DNA of 64,000 bases from Deinococcus malanensis (GTDB lineage: Bacteria > Deinococcota > Deinococci > Deinococcales > Deinococcaceae), in the NCBI RefSeq assembly GCF_014647655.1, contig NZ_BMPP01000018.1:24150-88149 (forward strand), written 5' to 3'. The notes under the pieces were generated by a model. It was not told the origin of the DNA. It ran no database searches and saw nothing but the letters and a program-made list of their open reading frames with translations. Position 1 is the stretch's first letter; each line of letters opens with the position of its first letter. Positions 16,587-30,429 of this stretch are shown one piece after another. The position numbers and the translations under genes were made by a program.

Positions 16587-17527
16587 TCGAGGTGCTTCAG
16601 CCAGGGCTGCAGAGCACCCTTCAGGACACGGGTCGGCAGGCGCGTGCCCTGGGAGTCCCTGCCGGTGGGGCCGCTGACCCGGTGGCCCTGCGGCTGGCCC
16701 AGGCTCTGGTGGGCAACCCGCCGGACGTGGCGGCGCTGGAAGTGACCCTGCAGGGTCCCACCCTCCGCTTTCACACCGACGCCCTGGTAGCCCTGTGTGG
16801 AGCGCCTTTTGAAGCCAGCCTGGACGGTGCCCCGCTGCCATTATGGCAAGCAGTCTGGGTGGGCGCCGGACAGACGCTGAGCGTGGGAGGCACTTCACGT
16901 GGACTGCGGGCCGTTCTGGCGGTGCGGGGCGGGCTGGCGGGCGACGAAGCCTTTGGCAGCCGGTCCACCGACCTGCGCAGTGGTTTCGGCGGGCTCGGAG
17001 GACGGGCCCTGCAGCGCGGTGACCGGCTGACCCTGGCTGGGGCCGTGCCACCAGCAGTTCCGCCGCGGGCCTGGGTGTCGCCGGACCTGTACACGCCGGT
17101 GGGGCCGCAGCAGACCCTGCGGGTTCTGGCGACGGCAGAAGCCAGCCCTGAGCTGCTGAGATCCCTGGTGGAGACAGAGCTGACGGTCAGTTCGCAGGTG
17201 GACCGGATGGGTGCGCGCCTGACCCAGACGTTCAGCGCCCCACATGATCCCGGCCGGGTGAGCCTGCCGAATGTGCCAGGTGCGGTGCAGCTGCCGCCGG
17301 ATGGACGGCCGATCGTGCTGTTGCCCGACGCCGGCACCCACGGCGGCTACCCGACGCCGCTGGTCGTGGCCAGGGCAGATCTGCCACGCCTGGGCCAGCT
17401 GCGGCCCGGCGACCGGCTGCACTTCAGACTGGTGGACACCGTGCAGGCCAGGACCGCGCTCCGTGACCAGGAGCAGGCGCTGCGTCTGGCCGAGGACGCC
17501 CTGCGCTGGTGGTACAACAGGCCATGA
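16583..17527 (+). CDS. pxpC: 5-oxoprolinase subunit PxpC (KipA-like, biotin-dependent carboxyltransferase family)
   Basis: A 314-residue protein beginning VIEVLQPGLQSTLQDTGR, the typical PxpC/KipA N-terminus. The GTG at 16583 overlaps the pxpB stop as GTGA, so the upstream ATG at 16541 is rejected. Further family blocks are GGAADPVALRLAQALVGN, GGLAGDEAFGSRSTDLRSGFGG and SSQVDRMGARL. It forms a complex with PxpB and PxpA. Its stop overlaps the ATG of pxpA as ATGA. Confidence 0.9.
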   Translation: MIEVLQPGLQSTLQDTGRQARALGVPAGGAADPVALRLAQALVGNPPDVAALEVTLQGPTLRFHTDALVALCGAPFEASLDGAPLPLWQAVWVGAGQTLSVGGTSRGLRAVLAVRGGLAGDEAFGSRSTDLRSGFGGLGGRALQRGDRLTLAGAVPPAVPPRAWVSPDLYTPVGPQQTLRVLATAEASPELLRSLVETELTVSSQVDRMGARLTQTFSAPHDPGRVSLPNVPGAVQLPPDGRPIVLLPDAGTHGGYPTPLVVARADLPRLGQLRPGDRLHFRLVDTVQARTALRDQEQALRLAEDALRWWYNRP

Positions 17528-18273
17528 CGGAACGTCGCATAGATCTGAATGCCGATCTGGGAGAGGGAAGCGAGCACGAGGCGGCCATCATGCCCTTTGT
17601 GACCAGCGCGAATATTGCGTGCGGCGGGCACGCCGGAGACCGGGAGAACATGCGTGAAAGCCTGCGTCTTGCGGCACACCACGGGGTGGCCGCCGGTGCG
17701 CATCCGGGCTTTCCTGACCGCGAGGGCTTCGGGCGCCGAGAACTGCATTTCCCGCCGGCCGAAGTCACGGCCTTCGTGCGCGAGCAGATCGAGGCCCTCA
17801 AAGCCGTAGCTGCGCGGCAGGGCGTGCGGCTTGCCCATGTCAAACCGCACGGCATGCTCTACAACATGGCCGTCAAGGACGCGGTCCTGGCCGCTGCCAT
17901 CGCCCGTGCGGCCGCTGACAGCGGTGTGCCCCTGTATTACGGTCTGGCCGGACAGCACAGCGTGATGCTTCTCGAAGCCCGTCTGGCCGGACTCAGGCCC
18001 ATCGGAGAAGGCTTTGCCGACCGGGGGTATGCGCCGGACGGCAGCCTGTGGCCTCGCGGACAGGCAGGAGCACTGCTCGAGCAGGAGGCTGCGGTAGCGC
18101 AGGGGGTCGCTCTGGCGCTACAGGGCCAGACGGTGGCGGTCAGCGGCGAAGTGATCAGTGTGCCCGCGCAGACGCTGTGTCTGCACGGAGATGGTGCAGA
18201 AGCCGCCACGCTGGCCCAGGCCCTGCGAGCAGCGCTGGAGGCCGCCGGGGTAGGGGTCGCGGCTCCGGACTGA
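17524..18273 (+). CDS. pxpA: 5-oxoprolinase subunit PxpA (LamB/YcsF family)
   Basis: A 249-residue LamB/YcsF protein, third gene of the pxp operon. It opens with RIDLNADLGEG and has SANIACGGHAGD, GAHPGFPD, HVKPHGMLYN, EGFADRGY and CLHGDG, all family signatures with conserved Asp and His at the active site. The start is the ATG at 17524, overlapping the pxpC stop; an ATG 15 nt earlier is in frame but would lengthen the overlap. With PxpBC it cleaves 5-oxoproline to glutamate using ATP. Confidence 0.92.
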   Translation: MTERRIDLNADLGEGSEHEAAIMPFVTSANIACGGHAGDRENMRESLRLAAHHGVAAGAHPGFPDREGFGRRELHFPPAEVTAFVREQIEALKAVAARQGVRLAHVKPHGMLYNMAVKDAVLAAAIARAAADSGVPLYYGLAGQHSVMLLEARLAGLRPIGEGFADRGYAPDGSLWPRGQAGALLEQEAAVAQGVALALQGQTVAVSGEVISVPAQTLCLHGDGAEAATLAQALRAALEAAGVGVAAPD

Positions 18274-18345
18274 ACCATTGAGTGTCCATTTAGCCGGGGA
18301 AGCTGTCAGGATCGCGTGACGCCAGGTGTAGTTCGCTGAAGCGGT

Positions 18346-19440
18346 ATGCACAACGCCACTGCCCTGTCTCTGGAAAGCCTGCACCCCAGGCAGGGCCGGC
18401 TGCGCCCCCCGATCCCGGCCACCAGCCGTCTGGAGCTGCCCCTGGTTGTGCTGGCCGGTCTGGCTCTGCTGCTGTGGCCGGCCCATCCGCAGCTGGCGGC
18501 CTTTGACCGGGTGGCGTTACCGGCGCTGCTGGGCCTGCTGGCCACCATGAACCTGGCAGCTGCGGGCTACCTTCCACTCCCCGTGATTCTCGCGGGCCGC
18601 ATGGCCATGCTGGGAGCCTGGAGCTACGTGCTGTTCAAGGCGGCTTTTGTGGTGGCCGGCCTGCCGGCCGGGTCTCAGGTCGAGGCACTGGCTCCGGTCC
18701 TGCTGTGGGTTCCGGCGCTCCTGGTCTCGCACACCTGGCGGCTGTCACCCACGGAAGCCCGGTGGCTGACAAACATGGCGCTGCTGGTGCTCCTGGGACT
18801 GTCCGGGGGTGCCCTGGCGCGTGGAGCAGACGCCGGAGCCGCCCTGCTGCTTCAGGTCCTTCTGGCCTGTGGGCTGCTGCTGACCGCCCAGCGCTCGGTG
18901 CAAGAAGTCATCCGGCGTCAGACGAGACGCGGAGCCTGGACAGACCTGGAGAGCGGGCCGCGTGATCCCCTGACCGGACTGCCGGACCGCAGCACCGTGG
19001 AACGCTGCCTGCGTCAGCTCGCAGCACGCCCAGGCGGCGTGTCGGTGGCCGTGGTGCGCATCGACCATGCCCAGCGCCTGGAGGCCGAGCGGGGCGAGGC
19101 TTTTATGGAGCGGCTCACGGCCCACGTGGCGCGGACCCTGGTGGAATGCCTGCGCGACGATGATCTGGTCGGCCGTCTCTCGGGCCGGCAGTTTATCCTG
19201 CTGCTGCGCGTGCCGGATGCGCGGGCGGGGCGGGCTGCCTGTGAGCGGCTGCGGCTACGGGTGGCCTCACGGCCCATCGAGGGCGTGAATCCCAGCATCA
19301 GCGTGGGACTCACCGACGTGCAGGACACCCCCGAAACCACGCTGGGGCACGCCGAACAGGCGCTGAACGACGTCACATCTGGAGCGTTCAACCGTGTGCA
19401 GATCAGTGCGCCTGCAGCGCCGGACGCCAGAGCCAGCTGA
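18346..19440 (+). CDS. Membrane protein with degenerate GGDEF domain
   Basis: A 364-residue protein. Residues ~25-185 contain about five to six hydrophobic segments; a GGDEF-fold domain follows, opening with DPLTGLPDRS. The signature GG(D/E)EF loop is SGRQF at 279-283, so the metal- and GTP-binding residues are lost, as is the acidic residue of the first metal site (VRIDHAQ retains one Asp). It is therefore probably not an active diguanylate cyclase and may act as a receptor or scaffold. It sits between the pxp operon and the phosphate transport pair with no obvious link to either. Confidence 0.72.
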   Translation: MHNATALSLESLHPRQGRLRPPIPATSRLELPLVVLAGLALLLWPAHPQLAAFDRVALPALLGLLATMNLAAAGYLPLPVILAGRMAMLGAWSYVLFKAAFVVAGLPAGSQVEALAPVLLWVPALLVSHTWRLSPTEARWLTNMALLVLLGLSGGALARGADAGAALLLQVLLACGLLLTAQRSVQEVIRRQTRRGAWTDLESGPRDPLTGLPDRSTVERCLRQLAARPGGVSVAVVRIDHAQRLEAERGEAFMERLTAHVARTLVECLRDDDLVGRLSGRQFILLLRVPDARAGRAACERLRLRVASRPIEGVNPSISVGLTDVQDTPETTLGHAEQALNDVTSGAFNRVQISAPAAPDARAS

Positions 19441-19527
19441 GGGCACGACAGGGCCGGGAAACCTTACACTGACACAGAGTTGCGGGAGGTTCATCTGGGG
19501 CCTCCCCTTTCCTTTGTCTCAGTGTCC

Positions 19528-19544
19528 TGACATTTTCATGACAT
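19528..19544 (+). promoter_or_regulatory. TGACAT direct repeat, possible Pho-type operator
   Basis: TGACAT at 19528-19533 recurs at 19539-19544, an 11-bp period as in PhoB boxes, just upstream of the PhoU-like/PiT pair. The half-site matches the TGACA part of the enterobacterial box only loosely, so this is a candidate. Confidence 0.3.
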
Positions 19545-19570
19545 TAGGGCAGACAATCAGGAGGATTATC

Positions 19571-20209
<639 letters not shown>

Positions 20210-20225
20210 AGGCAGGCTGACTCAC

Positions 20226-21221
<996 letters not shown>

Positions 21222-21238
21222 ATACCGCAGCCCAGCGA

Positions 21239-21285
21239 CCAACGAAAATGCCCCGGCCAGCAGTTGGCCGGGGCGTTTTCGTTGG
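21239..21285. terminator. Bidirectional terminator between pit and coaX
   Basis: A 21-bp stem (one G-T wobble) with a 5-nt loop. The stem contains GAAAA and TTTTC flanking CCCCGGCC, so each strand ends with a short T-run. It lies between convergent genes. Confidence 0.85.
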
Positions 21286-21288
21286 CTT

Positions 21289-22065
<777 letters not shown>

Positions 22066-22111
22066 GCCCGGCATTGTACGTGCCGTGCGCTGCCCGCCCG
22101 CCACAGAGCCC

Positions 22112-22250
22112 TTATACGGATTCCGGCTGTTTCATTGAAAAACCGGGAGAGCGCCGGTTTGTCAATTCCACGCCCGGAACCTGTTTTTCTCCCACTCGCT
22201 CCGCTCCGATTGAATCGTTTGCAAGAACGATTCAATCGGAGTCCGTATTA
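22112..22250. repeat. MITE-like element with terminal inverted repeats and internal hairpin
   Basis: A 139-bp non-coding unit. Its ends, TTATACGGATTCCG and CGGAGTCCGTATTA, are inverted repeats matching at 12 of 14 positions. Inside the right half is a perfect 16-bp stem, CTCCGATTGAATCGTT / AACGATTCAATCGGAG (22204-22241), with a 6-nt loop. It resembles the small non-coding repeats known from Deinococcus genomes. Its right end provides the TAA stop of the gene at 22248-22940. Confidence 0.7.
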
Positions 22251-22940
22251 CTGGAAGCTGCCCAGGTCCAGGATCACGCTGTAGGCGCAGTTGGTATCCG
22301 CCTCAGTGCGCAGCAGCAGGTCGACCTTGTCACTGGCGCCCATTCCGGCCTTGAGCGGCTCGAAGTAGTACACCAGCGTGCCGCTCCACCTGCCGGCATC
22401 CTCCTTGAAATCGTTGACGTAGCTGCTGCGGACCGGCGCGATCAGCTTGCCCTCCGGTCCCTTCAGGCGTGCCAGATAGGCGGCGCGGGCTTTTTCCGTG
22501 GGCAGGCCGCGCACGCTGACATCGACACGCAGCTGCCCATCCGGCAGACGTGCACGCGACAGTTCGGCGCCCAGTGCGTCCGCCACGCTGAGGTTGCGGA
22601 AACGGTCGCGGGCCTCGGTGGCCTGATAGGCCAGCTGATCGGCCTGTCCGCTCACCGTCACGGCCACCGGACGGCTGCCCTTGCTGAAGTCTAGCGGTGC
22701 GGCCAGCCAGTCGGCCACGCACGCTGCTTCGCCATCAAACACCCTGACCGCATCCTTGCCCGAAGCGAACTGGCCTTCCTTGACCCCCAGGTCAACGGTC
22801 AGGAAGGTGTTGACCGGATCACGGCGGGCGTAGGCCCCATTGATGACGTTGCGGGCCGTGGTCTGTTCGAGCTGAGGCACCCACGCCAGGGCAGGCGCGG
22901 AGAGCAGCAGGGGCAGGGATAGCAGAATGGATTTGTACAC
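22248..22940 (-). CDS. Secreted protein of unknown function
   Basis: About 230 residues with a signal peptide (VYKSILLSLPLLLSAPALA), hence an exported protein. The GTG at 22940 follows GGAGG at good spacing; the upstream ATG at 22970 would destroy the signal peptide. The mature part looks like beta-rich domains (ARNVINGAYARRDPVNTFLTVDLG, WSGTLVYYFEPL); no family is recognised. It follows the TonB-like gene by 26 bp on the same strand, suggesting an envelope role in that operon. The stop codon TAA lies within the end of the MITE-like element, so the native C-terminus may have been altered. Confidence 0.7.
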   Translation of the reverse strand: MYKSILLSLPLLLSAPALAWVPQLEQTTARNVINGAYARRDPVNTFLTVDLGVKEGQFASGKDAVRVFDGEAACVADWLAAPLDFSKGSRPVAVTVSGQADQLAYQATEARDRFRNLSVADALGAELSRARLPDGQLRVDVSVRGLPTEKARAAYLARLKGPEGKLIAPVRSSYVNDFKEDAGRWSGTLVYYFEPLKAGMGASDKVDLLLRTEADTNCAYSVILDLGSFQ

Positions 22941-22966
22941 TAAGAACCTCCAGAAAAGCAGTGGAA

Positions 22967-25105
22967 TCAATCCTTGAAGTAGACGACGCGGCAGGCTTCA
23001 CCCGCCGCACGGAACTGCTGGGCAGCGGCAGCCGAAAGTTCGACATCAGCCAGATAGTCCGAGTTGGGCGCAAATTTGGAGGGAATCACGCGGCTGGCTT
23101 TCACCCGGGTCACGTTCTTGAACGGAGCCAGCCCGGCTTCGGAGGTGACGTAGGTGTGCAGGTTGCCTTCCATGACCAGGTCAGAACTCACACCCTTGAT
23201 CAGCTCCGGGTCGGGCCACACCTGTGCGCCGGCAGACATCACAAAGCTGCTCTGGGCCCGCTGGAAGTTCCCTAAGCCGCGCACGTCGATCACCACCGTG
23301 CAGCTCAGAGGCCGGTCCTCACGGCCGGCGGCGGCACCTGCTCCCCCTGCTCCGGGGCGCGCACCCTCACCGTTGCCTCCTCCCCCATTGCCGGTTCCTC
23401 CGCCGCCGGGACCGCCAGCGCCGTTGCCGCTGCCCGGACCAGCCCCGGCTGCGCCAGGGCCGCCACCAGCAGGTGCAGACCCGCCGGAGCCGGTCCCAGG
23501 CCCTGAAGACCCGGACGGCGCGGGTCCCGCCGATGGCGCAGCTCCGGAAGGACCTGTTCCAGCAGGCCCAGACCCGGATGGCGCGGATCCTGATGGTCCA
23601 GACCCGAAAGGCGCCGCTCCGGCAGACCCAACACTGCCACCCGCCCGGGCTGCCGGGGCCTCCGCTGCTGGGGTGCCGCCGCCCGCGCCGGACCCCGCTG
23701 CCCGGCCCGTCTCTGGAGGGCCTGAAGTCCCGGAACCGCTGTCTGGGGTCCGGCGCGCTGTCTCTACAGGTCTGGAGGCGGCGGGCGAGGCTGGGGCTGG
23801 CGAAGCGGCGACTGGAGCTGGTGTGACCGGCACTGGTGTGACTGGTGCCGGCGTGGCTGCTGCCTGCGTAGATGATCCTGGTCTGGGGGCGGCCGGCGCG
23901 GAGGTGCCCGAAGCGGAGGAGGCTCCATCGCCGGCAGCTGGGCGGGTCGGCACCACCGGACGGGGTGCCGGAGCAGGAGTGGACGCCACGGGGGTTTCTG
24001 GGCGGGGTTGAGGGGCAGGCGCAGTGACCGGTGGCCGGGCCGGAACGGGAGGGGAAGGCTGGGCCGGGACAGGATCTGGTGCTGGGGCCACGGTGCCGCG
24101 CGGCGTGGTCGGCACATCGGGAGCATTGGCTGGTGCAGGTGTAACTGGCCGCGCAGGAATGGCCGCAACCGGACTGTCTGGAGCGTCCGGAGTGGGTGAC
24201 CGTGCAGGCGCCGCCGGAATGGCCGCAGCAGCTTCCCGCGCCGGCTCGGGCGCGGCCTCGGCAGGCGCTTGCACAGCGGCTTCCACCTGCTCCCGGCGCG
24301 GCAGGGCAGCAACCGGCTCCGGCTCGGCCGGAGCCACTTCACTGTCAGCCGGTGCGGCCTGACTGGCTGCTTCCTCGGTCACAGCTTCCTCCGCCACAGG
24401 GTCCAGGTCTCCAGTGCCCGGAGCCACAGTGGTGTCCGGGGCCAGCTCGGCGGGCTCGTTGGCAGGGGCGGTGGGATCCGGCGTGGGGGCAGCAGCGGGC
24501 GCAGGGCGGGAAGCCGTACCTGCGGCAGCCGCAGGTGCCGATGCGGATGACTGGGACGGGGACCCAGTAGCCCCAGCTGAAGGAGCCACAGACGCCTCAG
24601 CTGGGCCGGACGCTGCCCGGGGCGTGCCTCCAGCCTCTGCAGCAGGCGCGGGAACGGACCTCGCTGGTGACGCCAGACGGGCAGCCGGCTCGGGCCTGAG
24701 GGCTGTGGGCTGGGGAAGGGCAGGCGAGGCCGTCACAGGCTTGACGGACGGCGGTTTGGCCGGTGCAGCCCTGACAGTCGCCGGTTTCGTGGGTGCCGGT
24801 TTGACAGGCGGCGGTTTCACCGGAGCCGGCCGTGCCGGAGGCCGCAAGGGAGCAGCTGCCTGCGCAGGCTGTTCCTGGCGTGGCGGGACGGCTGCGGGCT
24901 CAGGCGAAGGGACCAGGGTCACCACTTCCATCGGAGCCCGCCGGGCATCTGCCGGCGTCAGGCGCCGGGGCTCGGGATCAGTGGGGCGGGCCAGCAGCAG
25001 CCCCAGAAGCAGGGCCGCGTGAAGCGCGGTCGTGACCCCGGCGGCGCGCCAGCGGTCCTGCTGCTCAGGGGATGACGGCCCGGGCGGGCGCGGCAGGGTG
25101 GTCAT
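22967..25105 (-). CDS. TonB/TolA-like periplasmic protein with very long Pro/Ala/Gly linker
   Basis: A 712-residue protein anchored by one N-terminal helix (TTALHAALLLGLLLA, ~residues 25-40). About 540 residues follow of Pro/Ala- then Gly/Ser-rich low-complexity sequence with KPPxVKPAPTKP-like repeats. The ~110-residue C-terminal domain (SCTVVIDVRGLGNF, then VTRVKASRVIPSKF) is not a recognisable TonB_C domain. It is coupled to exbD by a 4-bp overlap and follows exbB, so it is inferred to be the energy transducer that carries proton-motive force across the periplasm to the outer envelope. Confidence 0.72.
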   Translation of the reverse strand: MTTLPRPPGPSSPEQQDRWRAAGVTTALHAALLLGLLLARPTDPEPRRLTPADARRAPMEVVTLVPSPEPAAVPPRQEQPAQAAAPLRPPARPAPVKPPPVKPAPTKPATVRAAPAKPPSVKPVTASPALPQPTALRPEPAARLASPARSVPAPAAEAGGTPRAASGPAEASVAPSAGATGSPSQSSASAPAAAAGTASRPAPAAAPTPDPTAPANEPAELAPDTTVAPGTGDLDPVAEEAVTEEAASQAAPADSEVAPAEPEPVAALPRREQVEAAVQAPAEAAPEPAREAAAAIPAAPARSPTPDAPDSPVAAIPARPVTPAPANAPDVPTTPRGTVAPAPDPVPAQPSPPVPARPPVTAPAPQPRPETPVASTPAPAPRPVVPTRPAAGDGASSASGTSAPAAPRPGSSTQAAATPAPVTPVPVTPAPVAASPAPASPAASRPVETARRTPDSGSGTSGPPETGRAAGSGAGGGTPAAEAPAARAGGSVGSAGAAPFGSGPSGSAPSGSGPAGTGPSGAAPSAGPAPSGSSGPGTGSGGSAPAGGGPGAAGAGPGSGNGAGGPGGGGTGNGGGGNGEGARPGAGGAGAAAGREDRPLSCTVVIDVRGLGNFQRAQSSFVMSAGAQVWPDPELIKGVSSDLVMEGNLHTYVTSEAGLAPFKNVTRVKASRVIPSKFAPNSDYLADVELSAAAAQQFRAAGEACRVVYFKD

Positions 25106-25515
25106 GGGCTGCCTGCTGCCTTGCGGGTGCCCAGCGCCAGGCGCTCTCCACCGGCCTTCTTGATCTCGTCCATCACCCGGACAACGGCACCATAGTTGCC
25201 CCGTTCATCGGCGCGCAGGCCCACCATGCCGTCAGAGGCGGCCAGCAGCGGTTTGAGCTGCCCCCCCAGGCGGGTCAGGGTCGTGGGCTTGCCGTCCAGA
25301 AAAACCTTGCCGGCACGGTCCACGCTGACAATCGGAAGCGCTGGTGTCTCCTGCACGGTGGTGCTGGCGCGCGGCAGGTCCAGCGGCAGCGCGTTGTTGC
25401 GCGCGCCCAGGCTGCTGGTCAGGAAAAAGAAGATCAGTAGCAGCAGCACGATATCCACCATCGGGGCAAAGTCGAAGGTCACCTCGTCTGCGCCCTCACG
25501 GAAGCGGCGTCTCAC
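25102..25515 (-). CDS. exbD: ExbD/TolR-family proton channel subunit
   Basis: A 137-residue protein with one N-terminal membrane helix, FDFAPMVDIVLLLLIFFFLTS, containing the conserved Asp of ExbD/TolR that carries protons, and a periplasmic domain. The GTG start overlaps the exbB stop as GTGA, and its own stop overlaps the TonB-like gene start, so all three are translationally coupled. It works with ExbB as the motor for the TonB-like protein. Confidence 0.88.
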   Translation of the reverse strand: MRRRFREGADEVTFDFAPMVDIVLLLLIFFFLTSSLGARNNALPLDLPRASTTVQETPALPIVSVDRAGKVFLDGKPTTLTRLGGQLKPLLAASDGMVGLRADERGNYGAVVRVMDEIKKAGGERLALGTRKAAGSP

Positions 25516-26210
25516 CGGCGCGCCCCGTCGAAGCTCAGGGACACTTCAGGACGGGGAGGCAGGGTGACCACTGGACTGGCCAACTGCGCGGCACCCAGGC
25601 GTGGAGTCAGCCAGCCGGGCAGGTCTTCACGGACCCGTTCGGCCTGGGTGGCAATCCGGTCTGCACGGGCACGCAGGGCGTTGCGGGCCACATAGGCAAC
25701 GATGGCCACGACCAGCCCGGCCGCCGTGTTGACCAGCGCCTCGCTGATGCCGGTGGCCAGCTGGGCCGGGGTAGGCGCACTGGTCTGGCTGAAGACCAGA
25801 AACGAGCGCACCATCCCGATCACGGTGCCCAGCAGACCCAGCAGCGGTGCGACCTGAGCGGCGGTGCTCAGGGCACTTAAGCCGGCGTACAGTCGGCTGT
25901 CCTCGGCCAGCAGGGCCGACTGCATGGCCGAGACCGCCGCGTCCGGGCCCCGGTCAGCGCGGTGCAGCCCCGCCCGCAGCACCTGCGCGGCAGGGGCCGG
26001 ATGGGCGGCGCGGTCGACTTCTGCCAGTGCCGCCGCCGGACCACTTTCGGCCGTGATAGCGCGGGCCCGCTCGATCAGGGCGCCGGCATCCTGGCCCAGC
26101 CGCCGCAGGGCCAGGATCCGCATGACCGTGAGATACACCACGTAAAGAGATAAGGCCAGCAGCACCCACAGGAGAGGGCCGGCGGCGCGCAGCAGATCAA
26201 GGGGACTCAC
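25512..26210 (-). CDS. exbB: ExbB/TolQ/MotA-family proton channel protein
   Basis: About 232 residues with three membrane segments: LLWVLLALSLYVVYLTV near the start, VAPLLGLLGTVIGMVRSF and ALVNTAAGLVVAIVAYVA, the last two carrying the MotA/TolQ/ExbB signature. It is the first gene of the exbB-exbD-tonB-like operon. No ATG lies near the N-terminus; the GTG at 26210 (VSPLDLLRAAGPLL) is the most likely start, but without a clear ribosome-binding site, so a few residues may be gained. The nearest upstream gene is divergent sufC. Confidence 0.82.
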   Translation of the reverse strand: MSPLDLLRAAGPLLWVLLALSLYVVYLTVMRILALRRLGQDAGALIERARAITAESGPAAALAEVDRAAHPAPAAQVLRAGLHRADRGPDAAVSAMQSALLAEDSRLYAGLSALSTAAQVAPLLGLLGTVIGMVRSFLVFSQTSAPTPAQLATGISEALVNTAAGLVVAIVAYVARNALRARADRIATQAERVREDLPGWLTPRLGAAQLASPVVTLPPRPEVSLSFDGARR

Positions 26211-26310
26211 CTGTAAGGGGTTAACACGCAGCGCTGTGGCAAGCGTGAAAAGGTCATGGGGCGCCTCATAAATCAGACAAAAGCACAGTCTGTAATCCAC
26301 ACTAAAACAC

Positions 26311-26339
26311 TCGACTTTAGACCCGAAGACGCGTAAAAT
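26311..26339 (+). promoter_or_regulatory. Promoter of the suf operon
   Basis: TCGACT (-35, 26311-26316), 17 bp, then TAAAAT (-10, 26334-26339), ahead of sufC and about 53 nt before its ATG. A close match to a sigma-70-type promoter. Confidence 0.65.
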
Positions 26340-26351
26340 GGCCAGGAAATC

Positions 26352-26364
26352 AGGAATCATTCCT
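26352..26364 (+). promoter_or_regulatory. Palindrome just downstream of the suf promoter
   Basis: AGGAATCATTCCT is a 6-1-6 palindrome about 12 bp after the -10, overlapping the expected start of transcription. A repressor (Fur-, IscR- or SufR-like) could bind here; the family cannot be named from the site. Confidence 0.3.
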
Positions 26365-26391
26365 AACAAGATTCCCGGCCAAGGAGACCGT

Positions 26392-27156
<765 letters not shown>

Positions 27157-27160
27157 ACTT

Positions 27161-27526
27161 ATGCCCGCGCTCTTTATCGCTACCCGGGACGAGGCACCAG
27201 CCGAACTGGACGGCCGGGCACTGTTCGGGCACCTTGATCTTCTCGACGACCTGGCCCGGCAACACGCGGTCACGCCTCTGTCCGAACTGGTGGGCACTGA
27301 CCTGGTTGACGAGAACGGGCTGGCCGAGGAGCTGGAGCTCCCGGACTACGAACCGCAGGACACGCAGTGGCACTCCGCCGCCACAGGACTCCAGACCGTC
27401 CGCACCCTGCTGCAGCTCACTGCCCTCCTGCCGGACGATGTGAGCAGCGAACTGCGGGAAGCAGAGACCATCCTCAGTCACCTCAGCGAGCGCGGGCAAC
27501 CCTTCACCTTTACGTACGACCTCTAA
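27161..27526 (+). CDS. Small acidic protein encoded within the suf operon
   Basis: A 121-residue protein rich in Leu, Asp and Glu ([25 protein letters not shown]) with helical character. No family is recognised and no cysteines are present. It starts 5 bp after the sufC stop and ends 13 bp before the sufB ATG, so it is certainly in the operon. Its link to Fe-S assembly is by position only. Confidence 0.65.
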   Translation: MPALFIATRDEAPAELDGRALFGHLDLLDDLARQHAVTPLSELVGTDLVDENGLAEELELPDYEPQDTQWHSAATGLQTVRTLLQLTALLPDDVSSELREAETILSHLSERGQPFTFTYDL

Positions 27527-27539
27527 TGGAGGACTTCAC

Positions 27540-28946
<1,407 letters not shown>

Positions 28947-29003
28947 GCGGCGTGGCGGGACGCGGATGTCACCTGGTGGCGTCCGCGCCTTGCTGGAGGA
29001 ACA

Positions 29004-30356
<1,353 letters not shown>

Positions 30357-30376
30357 GCAGCGTCATTCTGACCGTA

Positions 30377-30406
30377 ATGGCCACCCACGTCCGTGTGGGT
30401 GGCCAT
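30377..30406. terminator. Hairpin terminator after sufD
   Basis: ATGGCCACCCAC, 6 nt, GTGGGTGGCCAT: a perfect 12-bp stem between convergent genes. The T-run is weak (CTGGTTATT on the plus strand). Confidence 0.7.
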
Positions 30407-30429
30407 CTGGTTATTGAATCTGCTGGGTC

